Source of the DNA: an uncultured Pseudomonadales bacterium
GTDB taxonomy: Bacteria; Pseudomonadota; Gammaproteobacteria; Pseudomonadales; Porticoccaceae
Assembly (NCBI GenBank): GCA_943846685.1
Contig: OX044363.1
Location: 1,220,001 to 1,284,000, forward strand
Direction of reading: 5' to 3'
DNA length: 64,000 nucleotides
The position numbers were made by a program, and so were the translations under genes. Of the stretch, positions 35,942 to 43,518 are shown piece by piece. How positions within the stretch are numbered: the first letter of the stretch is position 1; each line of letters starts with the position of its first letter. The notes beneath the pieces were generated by a model. It saw nothing but the letters and a program-made list of their open reading frames with translations. It did not search any database and had not been told where the DNA came from.

Positions 35942-36718
35942 TTGGAACTTGCGAATAAAATTATTGTGATTACCGGTGCCGGCAGTGGTATCGGCAGAGC
36001 GTTGGCCATTCGTTTTAAGGCAGAGGGTGCCAAGCAGATTGTCGCCGTGGATATCAATGCCGAAAATGCTCAGGCGACCGCCGCAATGATCGATGGTGTG
36101 GCGATGACGGCCGATGTCTCTATTGAGGATGATATTGTCCGAGTGATCGAAACTACCGAAGCGCAGATTGGGCCGATTGATCTGTTCTGTTCCAATGCCG
36201 GAGTGGGGATTGGGCCAGATTTAAATTCACCCAATAGCCAATGGCAGACTAGTTGGGATGTTAATCTGATGTCCCATCTCTATGCCGCCCGCCATCTGGT
36301 ACCACGAATGGTTGGCCGCGGTGGCGGTTACTTTTTAAATACAGCCTCGGCAGCAGGCCTGTTAAACCAAGTGGGTGCCGCGGCCTATGGGGTGACCAAG
36401 CATGCAGCTATAGGCTTTGGTGAGTGGCTAGCTATCCACCATCAGCATCAGGGTATTAAAGTTTCGATGCTCTGCCCGCAGGCGGTGCGTACGGTAATGA
36501 CTGCATCGGATAACGATGCGACCACGGCGGCCAGTGCTGATGGCATGATGGAGCCGGAGGAGTTGGCGGATAAGGTGGTTGAAGGGCTGCGGGGTGAAGC
36601 GTTTTTGATACTGCCCCATGAGGTTGTATTGGAATATATGCGCAATAAAACCTCTAACTATGATCGCTGGATTGGCGGTATGAATAAACTGATGAAAAAG
36701 ATTACCGGAATTAGTTAA
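35942..36718 (+). CDS. Short-chain dehydrogenase/reductase
   Basis: 258-residue SDR. TGAGSGIGRALA (about 11-22) binds NAD(P); CSNAGVGIG replaces the usual NNAG; catalytic Ser in NTASAAGLLNQ and YGVTKHAA provide the triad. The C-terminal region is long with no terminal DGG motif, which suits substrate-specific rather than FabG-like members. The start is a TTG with a good GGGGAG site about seven bases upstream. It lies 40 bp after the OYE gene and 32 bp before an enoyl-CoA hydratase gene, in one operon. Confidence 0.87.
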   Translation: MELANKIIVITGAGSGIGRALAIRFKAEGAKQIVAVDINAENAQATAAMIDGVAMTADVSIEDDIVRVIETTEAQIGPIDLFCSNAGVGIGPDLNSPNSQWQTSWDVNLMSHLYAARHLVPRMVGRGGGYFLNTASAAGLLNQVGAAAYGVTKHAAIGFGEWLAIHHQHQGIKVSMLCPQAVRTVMTASDNDATTAASADGMMEPEELADKVVEGLRGEAFLILPHEVVLEYMRNKTSNYDRWIGGMNKLMKKITGIS

Positions 36719-36750
36719 TACAGAACTAAATCAATATAGAGGGTTGAGCA

Positions 36751-37578
36751 ATGGCGTTATCCACAAAACTACTGACCATCGAAAAGCAGGGCGCGGTTGG
36801 CATACTCTGGCTTGACCGTGCGGATAAATACAATGCGCTCTCTACCGAACTCTGGTCAGGTTTTCAGGGTGCACTCGATGAGTTGTGTTCAGATAATCAG
36901 ATTGGCGCGATTATTATCGCTGGGCGCGGCCAGCATTTTTGCGCGGGTATAGATCTGGTTCAGGACTCGTTAAGTGAGCATAAAAACAGTACTGCTCGCT
37001 CGCCCGCGGAAGCCAATATGCGCCAGTTGGAACATACCCGTAAATTTCAGGCGGCAATAACCGCGATTGCTGATTGCCCGCTACCGGTAATCGCGGTGAT
37101 TCAGGGCTATTGTTTAGGTGCGGGGGTGGATTTAATTAGCGCCTGCGATATTCGGATAGCCAGTAATGATGCGTTGTTTAGTGTGCGTGAAACCCGTATT
37201 GGACTGGTTGCGGATATTGGCACACTGCAGCGTCTACCAAAGATTCTCAATGCCGGCCATGTGGCCGAGTTGGCCTATACGGGTAAGGATATTAACGCCC
37301 AGCGCGCGGAGAAGATTGGGCTGGTTAATGATCTCTACGAGTCTGCGCAAGAGGCTATGGATGCAGGTTTGGAGTTGGCTAATCAGATTGCGGCAAACTC
37401 TCCTATGGCGGTGCGCGGTACCAAATTTGTGCTTCAGCAGAGCGAGAATCTTTCAACTGATCAAAGTTTGCTGATGAATGGTATGTATACATTGATTTCC
37501 AGTTTGCCCTCCAATGATCTCCAGGAAGGTATTAAAGCCTTCTCTGAGCGAAGACCGGCCAAGTTTACCGGCAGTTAA
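36751..37578 (+). CDS. Enoyl-CoA hydratase/isomerase family protein (ECHDC/dienoyl isomerase-like)
   Basis: 275-residue crotonase. Oxyanion-hole elements HFCAGIDLVQDSL (about 62-74) and VIQGYCLGAGVDLISACDIR (about 112-131) are present. The following FSVRETRIGLVADIGTLQRL has an Asp in the position used by Delta3,5-Delta2,4-dienoyl-CoA isomerases (VADIGTLQR). The length also fits that group. It closes the OYE-SDR-ECH operon. Together with an OYE this suggests handling of a polyunsaturated or cyclic acyl-CoA, but the pathway is not established. Confidence 0.88.
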   Translation: MALSTKLLTIEKQGAVGILWLDRADKYNALSTELWSGFQGALDELCSDNQIGAIIIAGRGQHFCAGIDLVQDSLSEHKNSTARSPAEANMRQLEHTRKFQAAITAIADCPLPVIAVIQGYCLGAGVDLISACDIRIASNDALFSVRETRIGLVADIGTLQRLPKILNAGHVAELAYTGKDINAQRAEKIGLVNDLYESAQEAMDAGLELANQIAANSPMAVRGTKFVLQQSENLSTDQSLLMNGMYTLISSLPSNDLQEGIKAFSERRPAKFTGS

Positions 37579-37666
37579 TAGTTTAGGTGTTTTGCTGTAT
37601 AAAGCCCGCTCTAAACGTTTTCTCTCACAGGGAGTGTGAGCTCCACAACTAAGGTGATACTCAATC

Positions 37667-38554
37667 GTGCTTATTGGTGATCTTTACGCGGCTGGCTCGG
37701 CGCTGGTCTGGTCTTTTGCATTGATATTAATGCGTGTTGCCGGCCATCAGATTCCACCGATTCCGCTGACCTTTTTTAAAAATTTCGTCGCTTTTATTCT
37801 TGTTGTACTAACTCTGGTTGTTCTTGGTGAGCCGCTTTTTATTCAGCTGCAACCCTACGATTATTTGCGTCTGGTAGTTAGTGCAGTTTTAGGAATAGCG
37901 GTGGCTGACACCATGATTGCCGCAGCAGTTAATCGTTTAGGTGCCAGTTTGCAGGCGCTTGCAGACTGTGCCTATGCGCCGTCCATTGCCTTTGTCGGTT
38001 TTATGATGTTTGGCGAGATACTCAGTACCTGGGAAATTATCGGCGGAATAATGGTGCTGTTTGGTGTTTTTGTCGGCGCCACAATGACAGCAGAAATCAA
38101 AAATCCCAGGGATCTCTGGGTGGGTATCCTACTCGCGGCTGGTGCCCATATTATTATGGCGCTGGGCATTTTGATGGTGCGGGATATTTTCCGCGAAGAG
38201 TCACTTATCTGGGTCTGTAGTTTCCGTTTTTTAATCGGTGCAATTGCAATGTATCTCTATGCTGTGATCAGATTTCCCGGCCGGGTCAGGGAGACATTGT
38301 TCCTCGGATTTTTGCGCAGGGATATGTGGCGAACGATTATTCCCATGGCAATACTGGGGCCATTTTTAGCGACCCTGTTTTGGATGGCGGGCTTTAAATA
38401 TCTGGAGGCGGGCAGGGCGGCGATTTTTAATCAGTTGTCTACCGTGTTTATTATTATCCTTGCCTATTTTTTATTGGGTGAAAAGCTTTCCCGGCGCAAG
38501 ATGGTTGGTGTTGTGCTAGCTATAGTTGGGGCTGGATTAGTAGCCACCCATTAA
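37667..38554 (+). CDS. EamA-family (DMT superfamily) transporter
   Basis: 295-residue inner-membrane protein of two EamA repeats, ten predicted helices. Repeat 1 includes IPLTFFKNFVAFILVVLTL and GIAVADTMIAAAVNRLGASL; repeat 2 ends FNQLSTVFIIILAYFLLGEKLSRRKM, the typical second-half signature. GTG start after AAGGTGA. Drug/metabolite exporter family; substrate cannot be assigned. It is preceded by the ECH gene by 88 bp and followed by an ArsC-like gene. Confidence 0.88.
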   Translation: MLIGDLYAAGSALVWSFALILMRVAGHQIPPIPLTFFKNFVAFILVVLTLVVLGEPLFIQLQPYDYLRLVVSAVLGIAVADTMIAAAVNRLGASLQALADCAYAPSIAFVGFMMFGEILSTWEIIGGIMVLFGVFVGATMTAEIKNPRDLWVGILLAAGAHIIMALGILMVRDIFREESLIWVCSFRFLIGAIAMYLYAVIRFPGRVRETLFLGFLRRDMWRTIIPMAILGPFLATLFWMAGFKYLEAGRAAIFNQLSTVFIIILAYFLLGEKLSRRKMVGVVLAIVGAGLVATH

Positions 38555-38667
38555 ACCTATGATGACTTTTGGGTCACATTTTCCGCAGATACGTACATTC
38601 AAGTATATTCATAAGTGAGTATTTCGAATATAGTCCTGACACTCACTTCCTTAATTCCGGAGTTCAG

Positions 38668-39117
38668 ATGGATAAAGTCAGAGTTCTTTTTGTTTGCACT
38701 TTCTTTGGTGGCCGGGCGAGAATTGCTGAGCTTTATGCTCGGAAAATGGGGCTGGAGCATATTGATGTTTATAGTTCAGGGTTTGAATCAGGCACCCTCG
38801 GCGGACTACCTGTTCAGGTTATGGAAGAGGCGGGATTTGAATTTTCGACGGCTCCCTTAACCACTGTGTTTGATCGTTATGCAAGCAATGAAACCTTCGA
38901 TTATGTGATTACACTGTGCCATGAGGCCTCGACTGAAAAATGTCCGGTTTTTAGAGGTAGTGTTGATATGATCTATGGGGAACAGGCTCAAATTTTAGGT
39001 TGGTCGGTACTCGACTTTCTTGCACTGAAGGGTGTGCCTGACGAGAAGCTTGACGGTGCGCGAAAAATTCGAGATAGGATTAAAGCAGAGGTTTACGAAT
39101 TTCTATCGCAGATTTAG
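38668..39117 (+). CDS. Low-molecular-weight phosphatase / ArsC-like protein with atypical P-loop
   Basis: 149-residue protein of the LMW-PTP/thioredoxin-coupled arsenate reductase fold. The ATG at 38668 follows GGAG and places the P-loop correctly; 99 bases of open frame before it are unsupported. The P-loop is CTFFGGR (CX5R kept, residues about 10-16) instead of the usual CTGNSCR, so the second Cys is lost. Later landmarks follow the family: YVITLCHEASTEKCPVF, then ILGWSVLDF, where ArsC has HWGFPDP. It may be a phosphatase or a diverged arsenate reductase. No arsenic genes are adjacent. Confidence 0.72.
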   Translation: MDKVRVLFVCTFFGGRARIAELYARKMGLEHIDVYSSGFESGTLGGLPVQVMEEAGFEFSTAPLTTVFDRYASNETFDYVITLCHEASTEKCPVFRGSVDMIYGEQAQILGWSVLDFLALKGVPDEKLDGARKIRDRIKAEVYEFLSQI

Positions 39118-39149
39118 TTATGATGGCTAGCCTTTAAAGGATACCAATA

Positions 39150-39938
39150 ATGAAACTTCGTCATCTTCTTCTTGGCTTAATTACCGGCACTGTTGCTCCT
39201 GCAGCTGTAAGCTTGGATACAGAAAGTCTGCATACAGTAAACCCTAGCCAGCTAACGGTAAAACCGGTTTATACCTATGTCCTTGTGCATGGTGCAAGTG
39301 GAGGCGGTTGGGACTGGAAGGGGGTGGATCAGCTGCTGAGTGCCGAGGGGCATACTGTTTACCGTGCCACGCTTACTGGACTGGGTGAGCGAGCGCATTT
39401 GGCTAGTCCGGAAATTAGTTTAACCACTCATATTGATGATGTTACCAATTTGATTTTATTTGAGGAATTGGAGCAGGTTGTGTTGGTGGGTCACAGTTAT
39501 GGCGGGATGGTGATTACTGGGGTTATGGATCGGTTGCCTGGGAATATTAAACAGGCTTTTTTTCTTGATGCATTTGTTCCGGCGGATGGGATGGCGGCGG
39601 TAGATCTGTGGAACGGTTTTTCCAGTTATAAAATTGTCGATGGGATGGTTCAATTTCCCTGGTTGGATAATGGTAAGCCTATTCCCGGGGATGTGCCTCA
39701 GTCTTATAAGACGCTTAGCGAGCCGGTGTCGTTTGATAATCCTGAAGCGTTGGGGTTGCCTGTGACCTATGTGCCTTTTGTTGAGGAGGTTGTTCAAGGG
39801 AAGGTTCGGGCGTTGGTTGATCCGTCTTGGAAGTTGGCTGTGGCGCGTGGGTGGGCTGTTGAGGTTCTTGAGAGTGATCATAATGCGCAGCGTTCGCATC
39901 CGCGGGAGTTGGTGGAGTTGTTGCTAGATATTGATTAG
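39150..39938 (+). CDS. Secreted alpha/beta hydrolase (HNL/methylesterase-like)
   Basis: 262-residue alpha/beta hydrolase with an N-terminal signal peptide (about 1-20). Motifs: VLVHGASGGGWDWKGV (oxyanion loop), the nucleophile elbow VGHSYGGMV (Ser about 118), and a late SDHNAQRSHPREL segment giving the catalytic His. The pattern VLVHGAxxGxWxW with GERAH is typical of the salicylate/hydroxynitrile lyase-type esterases. The second half of the gene is strikingly rich in G and T on the coding strand, unlike its neighbours. Substrate unknown. Confidence 0.83.
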   Translation: MKLRHLLLGLITGTVAPAAVSLDTESLHTVNPSQLTVKPVYTYVLVHGASGGGWDWKGVDQLLSAEGHTVYRATLTGLGERAHLASPEISLTTHIDDVTNLILFEELEQVVLVGHSYGGMVITGVMDRLPGNIKQAFFLDAFVPADGMAAVDLWNGFSSYKIVDGMVQFPWLDNGKPIPGDVPQSYKTLSEPVSFDNPEALGLPVTYVPFVEEVVQGKVRALVDPSWKLAVARGWAVEVLESDHNAQRSHPRELVELLLDID

Positions 39939-39983
39939 AGACTACCCCTCGTAGCAGAAATTGAAAACCATACTCGCCTTTAA

Positions 39984-40319
39984 TTAGGCGCGTTTTCTCC
40001 CTGGTTTTAAATCAGTGGGACTTACTACGCCCTTTTTCTTTAGCAGGTTGGCGTTGTTTCTAATCAGTTGTTTCATCTCTCCCTCTACAGCCCGAGTTAG
40101 ATAGCGTCGAATTAATGGTTGATAGCCCAGGTTGTTGATATCGGCTATTACTTTAAGGTCTTCGATAAGTGACTTATCCAATCGGATAGAAATTGACTGC
40201 ATAGCTAATGTTTCATCAATATCTAAAGAGCGATTTGCAGATGGCTCGGCGTGTTCCAGCGAAGTGCCCAGAGTGCCATCATCCCAGTTTTTCTCGGTAC
40301 CTTGAATTTTTTTAGACAT
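39984..40319 (-). CDS. Ribbon-helix-helix antitoxin (BrnA-like)
   Basis: 111-residue protein with an RHH/CopG-type DNA-binding region (SISIRLDKSLIEDLKVIADI, then GYQPLIRRYLTRAVEGEM, about 42-80) and a basic C-terminus. It is downstream of, and in the same direction as, the small toxin-like gene 33 bp away, the toxin-first order of BrnT/BrnA systems. It is expected to bind the toxin and repress the shared promoter. The acidic N-terminus (WDDGTLGTSLEHAEPS) resembles BrnA proteins. Confidence 0.72.
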   Translation of the reverse strand: MSKKIQGTEKNWDDGTLGTSLEHAEPSANRSLDIDETLAMQSISIRLDKSLIEDLKVIADINNLGYQPLIRRYLTRAVEGEMKQLIRNNANLLKKKGVVSPTDLKPGRKRA

Positions 40320-40352
40320 TTTCTATCACCTTTCGGTTACTGTTTGGAGTGA

Positions 40353-40646
40353 CTATTTAGCCACTTTTCTGTATATACGTTGCGAGGCTTTATCGGCATC
40401 AAAGCATGACTTGATAAAAACCTTTCCATTCTCCATTACAAAGATAACTTTCAGTATTCTGCCTTTGTCGCTTTTGGCAATAAACCACTGAGTCGGTGGT
40501 TGTGTTTTATGTGCTTCCCTATTATGAGTAAGTGTTCCGTAGGATCTGTTGTAAAAGCTCTCGGCGACTTCTTCAAGTGAGACATTGTGTTTTTGTTTGA
40601 GTTTGGTCTTTATTTTAGATGAGATCTTGAATGGATATTGTTGCAT
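40353..40646 (-). CDS. Putative BrnT-like RNase toxin
   Basis: 97-residue basic protein. It resembles the small family often labelled ADP-ribosyl-(dinitrogen reductase) hydrolase: KHNVSLEEVAESFYNRSYGT, TQPPTQWFIAKSDKGRILKV and a closing RIYRKVA. Such genes are paired with RHH antitoxins, as here, and appear related to BrnT ribonucleases; that assignment is inference. The catalytic residues are not certain from sequence. Upstream lie GTATATAC and GTATAC dyads that could be the antitoxin operator. Confidence 0.65.
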   Translation of the reverse strand: MQQYPFKISSKIKTKLKQKHNVSLEEVAESFYNRSYGTLTHNREAHKTQPPTQWFIAKSDKGRILKVIFVMENGKVFIKSCFDADKASQRIYRKVAK

Positions 40647-40670
40647 GGCACCTTCATTCCTTGAAAGTCT

Positions 40671-40710
40671 GTATATACGGACAATAACTAAAAGTTATCT
40701 TGTTGTATAC
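40671..40710 (-). promoter_or_regulatory. Candidate operator region of the toxin-antitoxin pair
   Basis: GTATATAC (40671-40678) and GTATAC (40705-40710) flank an imperfect dyad AATAACTAAAAGTTAT just upstream of the toxin gene. Short dyads of this kind are typical RHH antitoxin sites. Confidence 0.35.
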
Positions 40711-40840
40711 ACAATCAGGTCACAATCTTTAACTCCTGTGGAGCTTTGAGGCGTTATGGTTTGGTTTAAATTTTACTGAAGTGGAATTATCGAAGAAGTT
40801 TCTGAGCTGTTGTTGTTTTGGTATATAAAAATTGATTGCA

Positions 40841-41475
40841 GGGTGGGCGAGTTGGAAGGATTGACTTAAAACACCTTGAAGGTGTTTTAACCCCGAAGGG
40901 GCTTCGCCACGTTGTGGCTCGGTCCAAATTCCGCTGGAGCGGAATTAGTCGAACAGAAGGTTCTCACCCTCCGTCGTGTGCCATATACGAAAAAACCCCA
41001 TCGCAAGCGAGTGCGTTTGGAAGGATTAACTTAAAACACCTTGGCGGTGTTTTAACCCCTGTGGGGCATCGCCGCGTTGCGGCTCGGTTCAAATTCCGCT
41101 GGAGCGGAATTAGTCGAACAGAAGGTTCTCACCCTCCGTCGTGTGCCATATACGAAAAAACCCCATCGCAAGCGAGTGCGTTTGGAAGGATTAACTTAAA
41201 ACACCTTGGCGGTGTTTTAACCCCTGTGGGGCATCGCCGCGTTGCGGCTCGGTTCAAATTCCGCTGGAGCGGAATTAGTCGAACAGAAGGTTCTCACCCT
41301 CCGTCGCGTGCCATATACGAAAAAACCCCATCGCAAGCGAGTGCGTTTGGAAGGATTAACTTAAAACACCTTGGCGGTGTTTTAACCCCTGTGGGGCATC
41401 GCCGCGTTGCGGCTCGGTTCAAATTCCGCTGGAGCGGAATTAGTCGAACAGAAGGTTCTCACCCTCCGTCGTGTG
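40841..41475 (-). repeat. tRNA-Arg-adjacent tandem repeat, 165-bp unit, four copies
   Basis: ACCCTCCGTCG occurs at 40966, 41131, 41296 and 41461, exactly 165 bp apart. Each unit has a direct degenerate copy of the tRNA-Arg 3' end (TTGGAAGGATT, tRNA: CTCGGAAGGATT), then stem-loops TAAAACACC/GGTGTTTTA, CCCC/GGGG, GCCGC-GTT-GCGGC, ATTCCGCT-GG-AGCGGAAT, then an inverted copy of the tRNA T arm (GAAGGTTC...CCTCCG). In the internal copies the right arm of the terminator (19 bases) is deleted. Since 165 is divisible by three, an open frame of 243 codons runs through the array with a 55-residue repeat; I regard it as spurious because it continues into the antisense of the tRNA. Confidence 0.92.
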
Positions 41476-41525
41476 CCATATACGAAAAAACCCCATCGCA
41501 AGCGATGGGGTTTTTTCGTATATGG
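41476..41525 (-). terminator. Long terminator palindrome fused to the tRNA-Arg 3' end
   Basis: Perfect 24-bp arms (41476-41499 and 41502-41525) with a 2-base loop; core CCCCATCGC/GCGATGGGG and a T tract on the minus strand. The last three bases of the right arm are the tRNA CCA end, and beyond it TGTGCC faces GGTGCA, so pairing nearly continues into the acceptor stem. Confidence 0.87.
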
Positions 41526-41599
41526 TGCACTCGGAAGGATTCGAACCTTCGACCGCCCGGTTCGTAGCCGGGTACTCTATCCAGCTGAGCTACGAGTGC
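41523..41599 (-). tRNA. tRNA-Arg (anticodon ACG)
   Basis: Minus strand: acceptor GCACTCG with CGAGTGC, D stem GCTC/GAGT, anticodon stem CCCGG/CCGGG around loop CTACGAA (anticodon ACG, read as ICG), T arm GGTTCGAATCC, discriminator A and CCA. 77 nt. Confidence 0.96.
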
Positions 41600-41626
41600 A
41601 TTTAGGTCTCATTTCTGAGGTCGCGT

Positions 41627-41655
41627 ACTATAGGTGAGCGGGACGATTGAGTCAA
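41627..41655 (-). promoter_or_regulatory. Sigma-70 promoter of tRNA-Arg
   Basis: Minus strand TTGACT, 17 bases, TATAGT, then a GC-rich discriminator (ACGCGACC). Nearly the same layout as the tRNA-Ala promoter. Confidence 0.8.
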
Positions 41656-41693
41656 CAACTGCTGCTGCCGAATTGGCAGTTTTTAGCAGATTT

Positions 41694-42188
41694 TTAAGCG
41701 TAGGAGATTGGAATGTCCATAGTTTCTTTTAACTCTTCCATAACTACGTAACTGGTGGATTCCTTAACGGCTGGAAGTCGTAGAATACTATGGCCTAATA
41801 ACTCTCTATAAGCGCTCATATCGGCGACTCTGGCTTTTATCAGATAGTCGTAGTTGCCTGATACCAGAAAGCAGCTCTGGACATTTTGCAGGCTCATTAC
41901 TGAATGGCGGAATTCTTCGAAATTTTCCTGTGAGGTGTGGTTGAGTCGTATCTGTACAAACACCACAAGCCCGACATCTAGCAGTTCGGGATTTAACTTC
42001 GCAGTGTAACCCTTGATATAACCGTTTTTCTCCAGCCGTTTGACCCGCTCGATACAGGGGGTTACCGAGAGTCCAACCTCGCGGGCAAGGTCGGTATAAC
42101 TAATACGCCCGTCCTTTTGCAGTATGCGCAGGATATTACGGTCTATTTTACTGATATTGCCGATATTAGAAGTCTCGTTTGATCTCAT
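41694..42188 (-). CDS. Lrp/AsnC-family regulator
   Basis: 164-residue regulator: N-terminal HTH (KIDRNILRILQKDGRISYTD, LSVTPCIERVKRLEKNGYIK; about 14-60) and C-terminal RAM ligand-binding domain (about 70-155, with VQSCFLVSGNYDYLIKARV). It is divergent from ald over a 139-bp AT-rich region with several AAATATTT-like dyads suited to Lrp binding. By position it probably senses alanine or another amino acid and controls ald. Confidence 0.9.
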   Translation of the reverse strand: MRSNETSNIGNISKIDRNILRILQKDGRISYTDLAREVGLSVTPCIERVKRLEKNGYIKGYTAKLNPELLDVGLVVFVQIRLNHTSQENFEEFRHSVMSLQNVQSCFLVSGNYDYLIKARVADMSAYRELLGHSILRLPAVKESTSYVVMEELKETMDIPISYA

Positions 42189-42327
42189 TTCTATAAATTC
42201 TCCTGCTTAAACTCTGATAATAGAAAAATATTCTTTAAATTGCTCTAATTCAGTAAGAAATATTTATAGATAATCCTAATATTACAATAATTATTAAGCC
42301 TAATGACTGATAAAGAAGGGTTGAGCT

Positions 42328-43443
42328 ATGTTGATTGGGGTTCCCAAAGAGATTAAGAATCATGAGTATCGAGTTGGTCTAACTCCGTCGTCGGTTATGG
42401 AGTTGGTGGCGCGCGGGCATCGGGTAATGGTTGAGAGCGATGCTGGTACGGCGATTGATTTTTCCAATCAGGAATATAGTAGCGCTGGTGCTGAGATAGT
42501 CGAGACTGCGGCAGAAGTTTTTGCTGGGGCAGATATGATTATTAAGGTTAAAGAGCCACAGCCCGCTGAGTGCGCAATGCTTCGTCCCGGGCAGATTCTC
42601 TACACCTATCTGCATCTGGCGCCAGATCCAAAACAGACTGAGCTGTTGATTGAGTCCGGGGCTATCTGTATCGCCTATGAGACTGTTACTGACAATCAGG
42701 GCGCGCTGCCTCTGTTGGCACCTATGTCTGAGGTGGCCGGGCGCATGTCAGTGCAGGCAGGGGCCTATCATTTGGAAAAGGCTCAGGGTGGTCGTGGAGT
42801 ACTGCTCGGCGGTGTTCCCGGTGTTGCTCCGGCCAAGGTTTTGGTGATTGGTGGCGGTGTGGTTGGTGACAATGCTGCTGCAATGGCGGTGGGTATGGGT
42901 GCCGATGTGACTATTCTCGATCGCTCGATTCCGCGTCTTCGTCAGCTGGATGCAAAGTACGAGGGCAGGGCGCGCTGCGTTTATTCGACAGTGGCGGCTA
43001 TTGAAGACTATGCGCTGGAGGCTGATTTGGTGATTGGTGCTGTGTTAATTCCCGGTGCTGCGGCGCCGAAACTGTTGAATCGAGATATTATCAGTCGTAT
43101 GAAAAAGGGGGCTGTGATGGTGGATGTGGCGATTGATCAGGGCGGCTGCTTTGAAACATCCCATGCCACAACTCATGAGGATCCCACTTTTATAATTGAT
43201 AATGTGGTGCATTACTGTGTGGCCAATATGCCCGGCGGTGTGGCGCGCACTTCGACGATGGCGCTGAATAACGCGACATTGCCCTATGCGCTGGCATTGG
43301 CAGATGATCCGGTAAAAGCATTACTAACAGATAAGAACCTGCAGAATGGCCTTAATGTTCACAGCGGTAAAGTGACCTATAAGGCGGTGGCCGAGGCGTT
43401 GAATTATCCTTATGTGGCGGCAGAAGAAGTTATTGTGGTGTAA
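42328..43443 (+). CDS. ald: Alanine dehydrogenase
   Basis: NAD-dependent L-alanine:pyruvate oxidoreductase, 371 residues. N-terminal signature [20 protein letters not shown], active-site Lys/His region [11 protein letters not shown] and YTYLHLAPD, the nucleotide-binding [20 protein letters not shown] (about 172-191) and C-terminal [20 protein letters not shown] are all conserved. Full length and intact. The divergent Lrp-type gene is the likely regulator. A terminator lies about 25 bp downstream. Confidence 0.96.
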   Translation: MLIGVPKEIKNHEYRVGLTPSSVMELVARGHRVMVESDAGTAIDFSNQEYSSAGAEIVETAAEVFAGADMIIKVKEPQPAECAMLRPGQILYTYLHLAPDPKQTELLIESGAICIAYETVTDNQGALPLLAPMSEVAGRMSVQAGAYHLEKAQGGRGVLLGGVPGVAPAKVLVIGGGVVGDNAAAMAVGMGADVTILDRSIPRLRQLDAKYEGRARCVYSTVAAIEDYALEADLVIGAVLIPGAAAPKLLNRDIISRMKKGAVMVDVAIDQGGCFETSHATTHEDPTFIIDNVVHYCVANMPGGVARTSTMALNNATLPYALALADDPVKALLTDKNLQNGLNVHSGKVTYKAVAEALNYPYVAAEEVIVV

Positions 43444-43466
43444 CCCATACTACTTTGCTTTTAGTT

Positions 43467-43499
43467 AAAAAACCGCTGGTAACCGCTGGCGGTTTTTTT
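43467..43499 (+). terminator. Intrinsic terminator after ald
   Basis: AAAAAACCGC and GCGGTTTTTT pair perfectly around a 12-base loop that itself contains a second ACCGCTGG copy; a T tract follows. Confidence 0.7.
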
Positions 43500-43518
43500 A
43501 TTTCAGCCATTTTTTTGA

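Noticed and set aside
40836..41567. A 243-codon open frame made of four near-identical 55-residue repeats, which could look like a repeat protein.
   Set aside because: The period (165 bp) is divisible by three by chance, the repeats are stem-loops and tRNA-like ends, and the frame runs into antisense tRNA-Arg (ending RKDSNLRPPGS, a typical false tRNA-antisense peptide).
42189..42327. Riboswitch upstream of ald.
   Set aside because: The region is 139 bp of AT-rich, low-structure DNA; dyads fit Lrp binding better than a folded aptamer.
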